Assembly: GCF_000359125.1 (NCBI RefSeq)
Contig: NZ_CAAF010000066.1
Span: forward strand, 22,857 to 86,856
DNA length: 64,000 bases
Source of the DNA: Mesorhizobium sp. STM 4661
Lineage (GTDB): Bacteria; Pseudomonadota; Alphaproteobacteria; Rhizobiales; Rhizobiaceae
Direction of reading: 5' to 3'
Shown: one piece after another, positions 23,255-32,082 of the stretch
How positions within the stretch are numbered: position 1 is the first letter of the stretch
How the letters are laid out: every line of letters starts with the position of its first letter
Made by a program: the position numbers and the translations under genes
Notes under the pieces: model-generated
Databases searched by the model: none
Told to the model about the DNA's origin: nothing
Seen by the model: the letters and a program-made list of their open reading frames with translations, nothing else

Positions 23255-25102
23255 ATGGGAAGCAGCCTGCTCATGTTTGTCGAACGCCAAGCCTCCGTCG
23301 GAGAACCGACAATGCAGGAGCGCCGCACTGCTGAGCAGAACGACAAGCGCATTCTGGGCAATGTCGTGCAGTGTGATGGCGCACGCGCCACCATCAGCGC
23401 CTATGCCGAGGATGCCGAAGGCACGGTCACCGGCCAATGGACCGTCGGCAAGATGATTTCCATCAATCTCGGCGCCACGCGAACCGTCGGCCTGGTCTAC
23501 GGCATCGGCAAGTCGGATCGCGCCTGGAGCAATGAGGGCCAGAACCCGATCGAGGTCAGCATCGAGCTCATCGGCGAGGTGCGCGACGGTGTCGGGCCTG
23601 GCGCCAAGCCGGTTTTCGACCGCGGCATCACCTGCTATCCACATATCGGCGCCATCGCCCACCGCATCCGCAGCCGCGACCTGCAGGCGGTCTACGATCT
23701 TGCCGGGCGCCATTCGATCACCATCGGCACGCTGTCGCAGGACGAGACGATCGACGCCAATATCGCCATCGACGACACGCTGGCGCGGCACTTCGCCATT
23801 GTCGGCACCACCGGCGTCGGCAAATCCACGGCGGTGTCGCTGCTCTTGCGCAAGTCGATCGCCGCCAGGCCCGACCTGCGCGTCCTCATCCTCGATCCGC
23901 ACAACGAATTCGCGGCGTCCTTGCCGGAATACTGCGTCAAGGTGGATTCGACGACGCTGGATCTTCCCTTCTGGATGTTCAAGCTGGAGGAATTCGCCGA
24001 GGTCCTGTTTCGCGGGCGTGAGACCGTGCCGGAGGAAGTCGATGCCTTGCGCGATCTCATCCCCGCCGCCAAGAGCCTGTACCGCAACCCGAACTCGGGC
24101 ACCTCTCTCAGACGTGGCGCCGACGCGCTGACCGCGGACACGCCGATGCCGTACCGCATTGCCGATCTCATCAAGCAGATCGACGAGCGCATGGGACTGC
24201 TGGAAAGCAAGAATGACCGTCCCACCCTCAGATCGCTGAAGACGCGCATCGAATCGGCGGCCGCGGATCCGCGCTACCGCTTCATGTTCAATTCGCGGCT
24301 GATCGAGGACACCATCCACGAGACGATCGGCAACATCTTCCGCGTGCCGCATCATGGCCGCCCGGTCACCTGCTTCGAGATGGCCGGCATGCCATCGGAA
24401 GTCGTCAATTCCGTCTGTTCGGTGCTGGCGCGTCTGGCCTTCGACCTGGCGCTGTGGAGCGAAGGCAGGCTGCGGCTGCTGTTTCTGTGCGAGGAAGCGC
24501 ACCGCTATATGCCGGCCGATCCTCGCCTTGGTTTTGCACCGACACGGCACGCGCTGTCGCGCATCGCCAAGGAAGGCCGCAAATATGGCTGCTATCTCGG
24601 CGTCGTCACCCAGCGCCCGGGAGAGCTCGATCCCACCATCCTGTCGCAGTGCTCGACCTTCTTCGCCATGCGGCTCGCCAACGAGCAGGACCAGGCGATC
24701 ATCCGCTCGGCGATCGCCGATTCCTCGGCCTCGACGCTTGCCTTCCTGTCTTCCATGGGTCAGCGCGAAGCCATCGCCTTCGGCGAAGGCGTGGCGACGA
24801 CCATGCGGCTGAAGTTCGAGAAGATGTCCGAAGACCTGATCCCAGGCACGGCCAAGCGCGAACAAGCCTTGCCGTCCGAGGTCGGCAATGATGTCGATCT
24901 GGTGGCGATCGTCGAAAGGCTGCGCAACGTGCCGAAACCGCAACAGGCGATGGCGTTCGCCGAAGTCGTTGACACAAGCCGGCAGGCCGGTGATCCCGAC
25001 TACCGCAAGCCGCCCGCTCCACGCGTTCAGCCGGACGAGGATTTCGACATGCGCTACGGCCTCAAGCCGGCAACCTTCGGCCTGCGCCCGCAAAACGACT
25101 GA
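23255..25102 (+). CDS. HerA-type ATPase (DUF87 helicase/translocase)
   Basis: 615 residues. A small N-terminal beta-barrel (ILGNVVQCDGARATISAYAE) is typical of HerA. The ATPase core has Walker A GTTGVGKST at 184-192, a LILDPHNEFAASLPEY segment, the acidic Walker B LLFLCEEAHRYM, and a downstream Gln-Arg stretch LGVVTQRPGELDPTILSQ that carries the arginine finger. HerA forms hexamers that translocate double-stranded DNA; in archaea it works with NurA and in bacteria also in some defence systems. No NurA or Sir2 partner is adjacent, so the housekeeping versus defence role is open. The start at 23255 is likely; a second ATG at 23273 is possible. Confidence 0.88.
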   Translation: MGSSLLMFVERQASVGEPTMQERRTAEQNDKRILGNVVQCDGARATISAYAEDAEGTVTGQWTVGKMISINLGATRTVGLVYGIGKSDRAWSNEGQNPIEVSIELIGEVRDGVGPGAKPVFDRGITCYPHIGAIAHRIRSRDLQAVYDLAGRHSITIGTLSQDETIDANIAIDDTLARHFAIVGTTGVGKSTAVSLLLRKSIAARPDLRVLILDPHNEFAASLPEYCVKVDSTTLDLPFWMFKLEEFAEVLFRGRETVPEEVDALRDLIPAAKSLYRNPNSGTSLRRGADALTADTPMPYRIADLIKQIDERMGLLESKNDRPTLRSLKTRIESAAADPRYRFMFNSRLIEDTIHETIGNIFRVPHHGRPVTCFEMAGMPSEVVNSVCSVLARLAFDLALWSEGRLRLLFLCEEAHRYMPADPRLGFAPTRHALSRIAKEGRKYGCYLGVVTQRPGELDPTILSQCSTFFAMRLANEQDQAIIRSAIADSSASTLAFLSSMGQREAIAFGEGVATTMRLKFEKMSEDLIPGTAKREQALPSEVGNDVDLVAIVERLRNVPKPQQAMAFAEVVDTSRQAGDPDYRKPPAPRVQPDEDFDMRYGLKPATFGLRPQND

Positions 25103-25165
25103 GCCGGGCTACCAGTCCCAAAAAAGGAGTGGAAGGGTTCGGGAGCCGGAGTGGCAGGCATCTAG

Positions 25166-25473
25166 CTAGAGACGTTCTTCGAGGAATTCCGGCGAGATGT
25201 TCCGGCCGCCATAGAAAATGCCCAAAATCAGCACGTGCTCTCCCTTGAGGGCGAAAGCGATGCTGACAGTGCGCCGGTAGCCGATAATGCGCAGACCAGG
25301 CATGACCTCCAGCCGCTCGGTGCCCCGTTGCGGGAACGTCGAGAGCCCGAGGCAATGGTCGCGGATACCGGCAACGAAATTCCAGGCGATAGTGGGCGAG
25401 GCTCGCTGCGTGATATCGTCATAGAGGCCTTTGCAGCTCTGCCTCGGCCTCGGGGTGAAAGACAACCTCCATC
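25166..25473 (-). pseudogene. ParE-type toxin, frameshifted
   Basis: The gene would start at the ATG 25473 just after the parD stop (MEVVFHPEAEAELQ). At about 25426-25432 an extra base, in CAAAGGCCTCTATGA, moves the frame and a TGA follows at once. The rest of the toxin lies in another frame: GLYDDITQRASPTIAWNFVA then GLRIIGYRRTVSIAFALKGE and ILGIFYGGRNISPEFLEE, a full RelE/ParE C-terminus. The toxin is therefore probably dead while its antitoxin is intact. A sequencing error in that spot would also explain it. Confidence 0.75.
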
Positions 25474-25475
25474 CC

Positions 25476-25742
25476 CTACTTGGCTTTCGCCAGGTTCGCT
25501 CGGTGACGCGCTTCAAGTCGGGAAAAGACCGTGTCGGCCGGGATACCCTTCGCCCGATCCTGCTGGAATTCGGTCAGGCGGGAAGGTATCTCCTCGCGGA
25601 GCCACTTCTCCCGCTCCGCCTCGAAATCCTCAAGCATGCGCAGGCCCGCGCGGACAACCTCGCTAGCATTGTTATAGCGGCCGGATTCGAGTTGCTTCCT
25701 GATGAAGCTCTCGTAGTGATCGTTCAGGGCGTAATTTGGCAT
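25476..25742 (-). CDS. parD: ParD-type antitoxin
   Basis: 88 residues. The ribbon-helix-helix start MPNYALNDHYESFIRKQLES, GRYNNASEVVRAGLRMLED, is the ParD/CC2985 family pattern; the C-terminal region (about 45-88) is charged and helical and would wrap the toxin. The antitoxin would bind its own promoter as a dimer. The downstream toxin gene begins 2 bp away but is frameshifted, so this antitoxin may now serve only as an orphan regulator or neutralise related toxins. Confidence 0.88.
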   Translation of the reverse strand: MPNYALNDHYESFIRKQLESGRYNNASEVVRAGLRMLEDFEAEREKWLREEIPSRLTEFQQDRAKGIPADTVFSRLEARHRANLAKAK

Positions 25743-25856
25743 GGCGGCCTCCTATCGGGATTATAGGGTCGAACAGCGATTTAGCAATAGATATCAACTA
25801 TTGACAATGGCTTTTTTTCGCCAGACAGCCAGCCTCACGAATGCAATGACGGGATT

Positions 25857-26648
25857 TCAGGCGCAGACGCGGTTGCGGCCTTGCCTCTTCGCTTCATAGA
25901 GCTGGCGGTCGGCGCGGCGATAGAACTCTTCGGCGGTTTCCTTACGGTCCCAGATGGCGAGGCCGACGCTGGTGGTGATCTTCAGGCGGACATTGCCTGA
26001 CAATATCGACATGTTGGCGATCGCCTTGCGGATGCGCTCGGCGAATTTGGACAGAAGCTCGGCGTCCATGTTGGGCGTGACCACCGCGAACTCCTCGCCG
26101 CCCAGCCGCGCCACCACGTCGTGATAGCGCGTCATGTCCTTGAGACAGTTGGCGACCGCCCGCAGCACCTCGTCGCCGACATCATGGCCATGGGTATCGT
26201 TGACCTGCTTGAAATGGTCGAGATCGAGGATCATCAGCCCGACCGGCTTCTCGATGCGGCGGAACTCCTCGAGATATTCCTTCAGCGCATCGTCGAAATA
26301 GCGCCGGTTCTGCATGCCGGTCAGGCTGTCGGTCAGCGCCGCATGCTCCAGCGTTTCCGAGCGCTCACTGAGCGACACCGTCATGGCGCGCAGCTTGCCT
26401 TCTTCCATCGCCTGCTTGCGGATCAGCGGATAGATGAAGAAAATGCCGAAGAACAGCGCAGTCGCCAAGAGAACGCCGGTCGCAAACAGCAGCTTGTTGA
26501 GATAGACAATCTCGTCGACCTTGGAGGGCGTATGGACCTCGTCGGCGAAGGCTTGCAGAAGCCCATAGGCGTGAAGCGTCACCAGGCCAGCGGCCAGGAT
26601 CACGAAGATAAACACGAAAAAGGCTGATTCCGCCTTGTGGAAACGCAT
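25857..26648 (-). CDS. Membrane-anchored diguanylate cyclase
   Basis: 263 residues from the ATG at 26648. Two membrane helices are visible (about 10-32, FFVFIFVILAAGLVTLHAYG; about 55-75, LFATGVLLATALFFGIFFIYP) with a short periplasmic loop between. The C-terminal GGDEF domain has LTDSLTGMQNRRYFDDAL, LMILDLDHFKQVNDTHGH and the active-site RLGGEEF. RYHD five residues before GGEEF is an intact product-inhibition I-site. It should make cyclic di-GMP and be feedback controlled. No effector or EAL partner is adjacent. Confidence 0.92.
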   Translation of the reverse strand: MRFHKAESAFFVFIFVILAAGLVTLHAYGLLQAFADEVHTPSKVDEIVYLNKLLFATGVLLATALFFGIFFIYPLIRKQAMEEGKLRAMTVSLSERSETLEHAALTDSLTGMQNRRYFDDALKEYLEEFRRIEKPVGLMILDLDHFKQVNDTHGHDVGDEVLRAVANCLKDMTRYHDVVARLGGEEFAVVTPNMDAELLSKFAERIRKAIANMSILSGNVRLKITTSVGLAIWDRKETAEEFYRRADRQLYEAKRQGRNRVCA

Positions 26649-26753
26649 CTGGCCGCCGCTGGAAAATTCCTGCAAACCTTATGGCACGCAGGGGCCTTAC
26701 GGAGGGTTAATCGAGACAACTTCGACGGGAAATCTCCCTTCGAGATCAACTTT

Positions 26754-27701
26754 TCAGTTTGCACCGGAAAGAGGCGCTGAAACCGCTGATACCACGCCAT
26801 CGCCGGGGCGCAGTCTCCGCCATTCCGGGCCCAACTGATGCCTGAACCATGTGGCCTGCCGCTTGGCATATTGTCGCGTCGCGATCTTGGCGCGCTCGAT
26901 CGCCTCGGAAAAGCTCAAGATCCCGGCCATCGCCGCCTGAAGTTCGCGGACGCCGATCGCCTTCATCGCCGGTAGGTCGGCATCGAGGCCAAGTGCGGCT
27001 AGCCGCCTGACCTCTTCAAGGGCGCCCTTGTCCAGCATGCGGTCGAACCGCGCCTCGATGCGGCTCACCAGCGCGGCCCGCTCCGGTTCGATCACAAAGA
27101 AGCGCGTGCTGTCCCTGTCGATCAGCGGCCGGCCGCGCATCGCCTGCCAGTCCAGAATGGATCGGCCCGATGCGTCGAGCACCTCCAGCGCCCGCACGAT
27201 GCGCTGGCCGTCGGTCGGCTTAAGCACCATGCCGGCCGCCGAATCCTCGCGCAGCAGGATGCGGTGCAGCTTGGCCGCTCCCTGCTCCTGGAGTTCGTAG
27301 CGCCAGCGGTCGCGGACCTGCTGCGGAATCTCGGGCATTTCCGAAATGCCTTCCGCAAGCGCCCGGAAATAAAGTCCGGTCCCGCCGACAAAAATCACCG
27401 GCCGTTCGAAGAGCGTACCCTCGGGCCGTTCGAAGAACGTGCCTTCGTCGATCAGCTTCATCACGTCGCGCAGCCAGGCGCCGGTGGAGTAGGCGATGGA
27501 GGGATGGACATGGCCGTAGAGATAATGCGGGGCGCGGACGAGTTCGGCGGCGTTCGGCCGCGCCGTCAGCACGTCGAGCACTGAATAGCCTTGCATGGAA
27601 TCGGTGTTGACGATGACGCCGCCCTTGCGTTCGGCGAGATCGAGCGCAAGCGCCGACTTGCCGCTGGCGGTCGGCCCGGCTATCAGGATCGCGTTCTTCA
27701 C
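26754..27701 (-). CDS. miaA: tRNA dimethylallyltransferase
   Basis: 315 residues from a GTG at 27701 preceded by GAGGG; an ATG at 27767 is in frame but would overlap serB. P-loop GPTASGKS, then VIVNTDSMQGYSVLDVLTARP, and VGGTGLYFRALAEGI are the MiaA signatures. The enzyme adds a dimethylallyl group to A37 of tRNAs reading UNN codons. Around residues 88-103 the repeated FFERPEGTLFERP comes from a 24-bp tandem duplication at 27401-27448, an unusual insertion in a conserved housekeeping protein. It is divergent from serB with 34 bp between the chosen starts. Confidence 0.92.
   Translation of the reverse strand: MKNAILIAGPTASGKSALALDLAERKGGVIVNTDSMQGYSVLDVLTARPNAAELVRAPHYLYGHVHPSIAYSTGAWLRDVMKLIDEGTFFERPEGTLFERPVIFVGGTGLYFRALAEGISEMPEIPQQVRDRWRYELQEQGAAKLHRILLREDSAAGMVLKPTDGQRIVRALEVLDASGRSILDWQAMRGRPLIDRDSTRFFVIEPERAALVSRIEARFDRMLDKGALEEVRRLAALGLDADLPAMKAIGVRELQAAMAGILSFSEAIERAKIATRQYAKRQATWFRHQLGPEWRRLRPGDGVVSAVSAPLSGAN
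27401..27448. repeat. 24-bp tandem duplication inside miaA
   Basis: Two adjacent 24-bp units each starting GCCGTTCGAAGA differ at four positions and encode the duplicated FERPEGT/FFERP peptide in frame. The divergence between copies shows the duplication is not recent. Confidence 0.75.
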
Positions 27702-27735
27702 GCGGCCCTCGCCCGCCTGCCCACCGGAATTCTCG

Positions 27736-28638
27736 ATGCCGCTGATCGCCACGCCCTTGATCGCCACGCTCGTATCCCATCCCGCCGGCCACGCATTGTC
27801 GCCGGCGATTGCGAATATGGCGTCCCTGTCGGTCGGCGCAAGCGCCGTTCGCTGGCTGGCCGACGGGATCGCCTGCGATCTCGCTTTGCCCGAAGCGGCC
27901 GAAGCCGCTGAAACGACCGCCAGCCTGCGCGCCGCGCTCGCCGCCGAACCGGTCGACGTGGTCGTTCAGCATTCCGAGGCAAGGCGAAAGAAGATCCTCA
28001 TCGCCGATATGGATTCGACGATGATCGACCAGGAATGCATCGACGAACTGGCCGACGAGATCGGCGTCAAGGATCGCGTTGCCGCGATCACGGCGCGATC
28101 GATGAATGGCGAGATCGCTTTCGAGCCGGCCCTGCGCGAGCGGGTGGCGTTGCTGAAAGGTCTCGACGCTGCCGTGGTCGACCGCATCATCGCCAACCGC
28201 TTGACGCTGGCCTCCGGTGGCCGCTCACTTGTGCAGACCATGCGTGCCAATGGCGCCTGGACAGCGCTAATATCCGGTGGCTTCAACGTCTTCACCGCGC
28301 GCATCGCGGCGATGCTCGGTTTCCAGGAGAACCGCGCCAATCGCCTGATCGAAGAAGACGGCCGGTTCGCCGGGCTGGTGGCCGAGCCGATCCTCGGCCG
28401 CGCCGCCAAGGCCGATGCGCTGCTCGAGATTGCGGCGCGCCTCGGCCTGACGAGCGCCGACGCCATCGCCGTCGGCGATGGCGCCAACGACCTCGACATG
28501 ATCCGTCTTGCCGGCACCGGTGTCGCCTTGCACGCCAAGCCGGCGGTGGCGGCCGAGGCCAAGGTCCGCATCGACCATGGCGACCTGACGGCGCTGCTTT
28601 ATCTGCAGGGGTACCGGCGCGAGGAGTTTGCAGAATGA
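27736..28638 (+). CDS. serB: Phosphoserine phosphatase
   Basis: 300 residues from the ATG at 27736 (MPLIATPLIATLVSHPAGHA). The HAD catalytic motif is DMDST with the nucleophile Asp91 and Asp93. Further motifs are LISGGFNVFTARIAAMLGF (motif II Ser) and the late VGDGANDLDMIRLAGTG. It makes L-serine from phosphoserine. A 15-bp tandem duplication near the start repeats PLIAT, so the original start could be five codons later. The gene overlaps the following GNAT gene by 4 nt (ATGA), indicating an operon. Confidence 0.94.
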   Translation: MPLIATPLIATLVSHPAGHALSPAIANMASLSVGASAVRWLADGIACDLALPEAAEAAETTASLRAALAAEPVDVVVQHSEARRKKILIADMDSTMIDQECIDELADEIGVKDRVAAITARSMNGEIAFEPALRERVALLKGLDAAVVDRIIANRLTLASGGRSLVQTMRANGAWTALISGGFNVFTARIAAMLGFQENRANRLIEEDGRFAGLVAEPILGRAAKADALLEIAARLGLTSADAIAVGDGANDLDMIRLAGTGVALHAKPAVAAEAKVRIDHGDLTALLYLQGYRREEFAE

Positions 28639-29207
28639 AGCCGATCCGCACCGAGCGCCTGATCCTGCGCAATTGGGAGGAGCGCGACCGCGACCTCTTT
28701 CACCGGATCAATTCCGACGAGCGCGTCATGGAATTTTTTCCGTTCCGCCGCGACCGTGCCACCGCCGACGCCAAGATGGACGAATTCCGCGCCTGGATCG
28801 CCGAGGACGGATATGGTTTCGCTGCCGCCGAGATCGCTGAAACCCGCGAATGCATCGGCTTCGTCGGCCTCTTCGATACCGATCATCTGCCCTTCCTGCC
28901 GGCCGGTACCGTCGAGATCGGCTGGCGGCTGGCGCCGGAATTCTGGGGACACGGCTATGTCACCGAGGCAGCCGAAGCGTGGCTCGCCCATGGCTTCGAA
29001 ACACTTGGCCTGGAGGAAATCGTCTCCTTCGCCGTCAGGAATAACCGTCGTTCCACGGCGGTCATGGAGCGCCTCGGCATGACCGCCGACCCGGCCAGCG
29101 ATTTCGACCATCCCGGCATTCCCGACAGCCACCCCGCGCTCAAGCGGCATGTGTTCTACAGGCTCTCGCGCAAGGATTGGCAGACAAGAAGAAGGGCGGT
29201 CCGCTAG
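28635..29207 (+). CDS. RimJ/RimL-type N-acetyltransferase
   Basis: 190 residues. IRTERLILRNWEERDRDLFH at the start and GWRLAPEFWGHGYVTEAAEA, the acetyl-CoA loop, are the usual RimJ/RimL pattern; NNRRSTAVMERLGMTADPAS is the C-terminal signature. It would acetylate protein N-termini or a small molecule. Its ATG lies inside the serB stop codon, so translation is coupled. A strong terminator sits over its stop codon. Confidence 0.9.
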   Translation: MKPIRTERLILRNWEERDRDLFHRINSDERVMEFFPFRRDRATADAKMDEFRAWIAEDGYGFAAAEIAETRECIGFVGLFDTDHLPFLPAGTVEIGWRLAPEFWGHGYVTEAAEAWLAHGFETLGLEEIVSFAVRNNRRSTAVMERLGMTADPASDFDHPGIPDSHPALKRHVFYRLSRKDWQTRRRAVR

Positions 29208-29218
29208 CCGCCCTTCTT
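29189..29218. terminator. Bidirectional terminator after the serB-GNAT operon
   Basis: AAGAAGGGCGG (29189-29199) pairs perfectly with CCGCCCTTCTT (29208-29218); the GNAT stop codon TAG is in the loop. It separates the operon from the convergent degP gene at 29254. The T-rich arm serves the plus strand. Confidence 0.8.
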
Positions 29219-29253
29219 CTCATAAAGTCAAAGCGATGCAGGCTTTACCAGAC

Positions 29254-30768
29254 TCAATCCATCCGGATCGTCACGAACCTCAACTCACCGGTCTTCGACG
29301 CCAGCATCAGAAGCGCGTTCTTGCGGCCCTGCTCCTTCAGCGCACCGATCCGGTCCATGACGTCCTTGGGCGTGGCAACCGATTCCTGGGCGATCTCGGT
29401 GATCACCTCGCCGGCCTGGATGCCGCGTTCGGCCGCGGCAGAATCCTTGGCGACATCGGTGATGACGACGCCGGAGACATCGGCGGCGATGCCGAATTTC
29501 GTGCGCGTCTCGTCGTTGAGCTCGCCGACGGTCATGCCGAGCACGGCAGCCGTTGAAACGGCGGGCGCCTTGTCGCCATCGTCCTGGTCGGTGTTGCCGT
29601 CTTCGCCGCTGGCAAGCTTTTCGCCGTCCTCGAGCCGGCCGAGCGTCACCTTCACGGTCTGCTCGACACCCTTGCGCACGATGACCACGTCGACGGCCTT
29701 GCCGACCGTGCTTTCGGCCACGACGCGCGGCAGATCGCGCATTTCACGAATGTCCTTGCCATCGAACTTGATGATGACGTCGCCCGCCAGGATGGTGCCA
29801 TTGTCGACCGGCCCGCCCTTGATGACGCCGGCGACCAGCGCGCCCTTGGCGGTCGCCATGCCGAGGCTTTCGGCGATGTCGTCCGTCACCGGCTGGATGC
29901 GCACGCCGAGCCAGCCGCGCCGCGTCTCGCCGAACTGGCGGAGCTGGTCGACGACGCCCGAGGCGAGCTGCGCGGGAATGGAGAAGCCGATACCGATCGA
30001 ACCGCCGGACGGCGAGATGATCGCCGTGTTGATGCCGATCACTTCGCCGACGCTGTTGAACAGCGGTCCGCCGGAATTGCCGCGATTGATCGCGGCGTCG
30101 GTCTGGATGAAATCGTCATAGGGACCGGAATTGATGTCGCGGTTGCGGGCCGAGACGATGCCGACCGTCACCGTACCGCCGAGGCCGAACGGGTTGCCGA
30201 TCGCCATCACCCAGTCGCCGACCCGCATCTTGTTGGAATCGCCGAACTTTACCGCTGTCAACTTGTGTCCCTTCGGATCGACCTTCAGCACCGCAACGTC
30301 TGTCTTGATGTCGGTGCCGACCAGCGTCGCCTTGAGCGTCACGCCGTCTGAGAAATTCACCTCGATATCGTCGGCATCGGCGATGACGTGGTTGTTGGTC
30401 ACCACGATGCCCTGCTCGGCATCGACCACGAAACCGGAGCCCAGCGACTGCACCTTCTGCGCACCGTTATCCTTGTCGCCGCCACGGTTCTTGAAGAAAT
30501 CGTCGAAGAAATCCTGGAACGGCGACCCCTCGGGAAGCTGCGGCATCGGCACCGCGCCCGGACCTTCCGTACCCTTCACCGTCTGCGAGGTCGAGATGTT
30601 GACCACGGCGCCCAGCAGGCCTTGCGCGAGATCGGCGACCGAAGGTGGCCCGTCCGCGGCCAGCGTCGGCGTCACGAAGGACGGGGCGGCAAGGGCGCCG
30701 ATAAGAAGTGCGGCCGCACCAGCGGTGAACGTCCGCCTCGCCGCGCGCAAGAAGCTGTTGGATGTCAT
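29254..30768 (-). CDS. degP: Periplasmic serine protease/chaperone, DegP/HtrA family
   Basis: 504 residues from the ATG at 30768, preceded by GGGAG with an 8-nt spacer. A signal peptide (about 1-38, ending PTLAADG) is followed by the trypsin-like domain with His127 (TNNHVI), Asp157 (DVAVLKV) and Ser232 (GNSGGP), then two PDZ domains (about 275-365 and 405-495: RRGWLGVRIQPVTDDIAESL and AVLGMTVGELNDETRTKFG). It degrades or refolds damaged envelope proteins. It is downstream of hflK-hflC-DUF2065 in the same direction, with 174 bp before it, a membrane protein quality-control neighbourhood common in alphaproteobacteria. Confidence 0.95.
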   Translation of the reverse strand: MTSNSFLRAARRTFTAGAAALLIGALAAPSFVTPTLAADGPPSVADLAQGLLGAVVNISTSQTVKGTEGPGAVPMPQLPEGSPFQDFFDDFFKNRGGDKDNGAQKVQSLGSGFVVDAEQGIVVTNNHVIADADDIEVNFSDGVTLKATLVGTDIKTDVAVLKVDPKGHKLTAVKFGDSNKMRVGDWVMAIGNPFGLGGTVTVGIVSARNRDINSGPYDDFIQTDAAINRGNSGGPLFNSVGEVIGINTAIISPSGGSIGIGFSIPAQLASGVVDQLRQFGETRRGWLGVRIQPVTDDIAESLGMATAKGALVAGVIKGGPVDNGTILAGDVIIKFDGKDIREMRDLPRVVAESTVGKAVDVVIVRKGVEQTVKVTLGRLEDGEKLASGEDGNTDQDDGDKAPAVSTAAVLGMTVGELNDETRTKFGIAADVSGVVITDVAKDSAAAERGIQAGEVITEIAQESVATPKDVMDRIGALKEQGRKNALLMLASKTGELRFVTIRMD

Positions 30769-30942
30769 CGAGAGGTCTCCCGGTGTCTTTTGACAGAAAG
30801 GTGTTTCTGTCTGAAAGAAAAGCGCTTCGACAAAAACGCCGCGTCGCGCCATGTTGGCAAGAAATACGGCACGTTTGCGGCTATGACTATCGGCGGAAGA
30901 TAAATCCTCCGTTATCCTGAAATCATAGGCCCGATCGCGTCA

Positions 30943-31128
30943 TCAGCCACGCACCAGCCAGACGATGCCGACGCCGATGACGATCGCCGCCAGCCCCGCG
31001 ATCCGCAGCGCGTTCTCCGGCATGGACAGCACTTCACCGGCGAGTTTCTTGGCAAAGCCGGGAAAGCCGCCATAGACCAGGCCCTCGATGACGAGAACCA
31101 GGCCTATTGCGGCGAAGAAATCCTGCAC
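30943..31128 (-). CDS. DUF2065 small membrane protein (YjeT-like)
   Basis: 61 residues with two membrane helices (about 3-22, FFAAIGLVLVIEGLVYGGFP; about 40-60, LRIAGLAAIVIGVGIVWLVR). The family is usually encoded beside hflK-hflC, as here, 6 bp downstream of hflC. Its exact role is unknown; involvement with the HflKC assembly is an inference from context. Confidence 0.9.
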   Translation of the reverse strand: MQDFFAAIGLVLVIEGLVYGGFPGFAKKLAGEVLSMPENALRIAGLAAIVIGVGIVWLVRG

Positions 31129-31134
31129 CGGCCG

Positions 31135-32082
31135 TTACTGGCCGGTGCCTGGCTGCGCTGCCGGTGCGGCAGGTGCCGCTTGCGGCTTCGCCGGCGTGTC
31201 CTTGCCGCCGGGATCGCGGAAGAAGCGGAAGAACTCGGAGTTCGGCGACAGCACCATGGTCGTCCCGGTATTGTCCAGCGCCGTGCCATAGGCATTCATC
31301 GACCGATAGAAATCGAAGAAGGCCGGGTCGCGCTGATAGGCCTCGGCGAAGGTGGCGCTGCGCTGGGCTTCGCCCTCGCCGCGCAGGATTTCCGATTCCT
31401 TCTGCGCCTCGGCGACGATCTCCACCACCTCGCGGTCGGCGCGCGCCTTGATGCGCTGCGCCGCCTCGTTGCCGCGCGCCCGCAGCCGCTCTGCTTCGGC
31501 CAGACGTTCGGCCTTCATGCGGTCGAAGGTCTGCTGCGAGACTTCCGCCGTCAGGTCGGTCCGGCGGATACGCACATCCTCGATCTGCAGGCCAAGCGAC
31601 GTGGCGTCGGGCCTGAGCTGATCGCGCACCTCGCGCATCATGACGGCCCGCTCTTCCGAGAGCGCCGCTTCGAAGTCGCGCAAGCCGTAGACACGACGCA
31701 AGGCGGCGTCGAGACGCGTCCTCAGCCGTGCCTCGGCCAGTTCGATCTGGCCGGATACCGCGGCGCGGAAGACACGCGGATCCGAGATGCGATAGGCGAT
31801 GAAGGCGTCGACCTCGTAGAACTTGCCGCCCGAAACCTGGACGCGGATGTTGTCGAGGTCGAAGCGCAGCACCCTGTTCTCGATCAGCTGCACGCTATCG
31901 GCATCGAAGAAGGCGAACGGCGCCTTGAAATAGATGCCCGGCTGGTTCTTGACTTCGACGATCTCGCCGAACCTGAGCACCAGCGCCTGCTGGCGCGCAT
32001 TGACCACGAAGACCGACGAATAGAGCAGGAACAGGATGACCGCGGCGATGACGGCGATGACGGGAAGACGGTTGGCCATCAC
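31135..32082 (-). CDS. hflC: FtsH modulator subunit HflC
   Basis: 315 residues. One N-terminal membrane helix (LPVIAVIAAVILFLLYSSVF) is followed by the SPFH/band-7 domain with RQQALVLRFGEIVEVKNQPG and the helical EAERLRARGNEAAQRIKARA stretch. The C-terminus is Pro/Ala-rich. HflC with HflK forms a large membrane cage that regulates the FtsH protease. Its start overlaps the hflK stop by 4 nt. Confidence 0.95.
   Translation of the reverse strand: MMANRLPVIAVIAAVILFLLYSSVFVVNARQQALVLRFGEIVEVKNQPGIYFKAPFAFFDADSVQLIENRVLRFDLDNIRVQVSGGKFYEVDAFIAYRISDPRVFRAAVSGQIELAEARLRTRLDAALRRVYGLRDFEAALSEERAVMMREVRDQLRPDATSLGLQIEDVRIRRTDLTAEVSQQTFDRMKAERLAEAERLRARGNEAAQRIKARADREVVEIVAEAQKESEILRGEGEAQRSATFAEAYQRDPAFFDFYRSMNAYGTALDNTGTTMVLSPNSEFFRFFRDPGGKDTPAKPQAAPAAPAAQPGTGQ

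Noticed and set aside
23219..25093. 624-codon minus-strand frame opposite the HerA-type gene
   Set aside because: The plus-strand frame has complete ATPase motifs; the minus frame is low-complexity Arg/Asp/Gly sequence.
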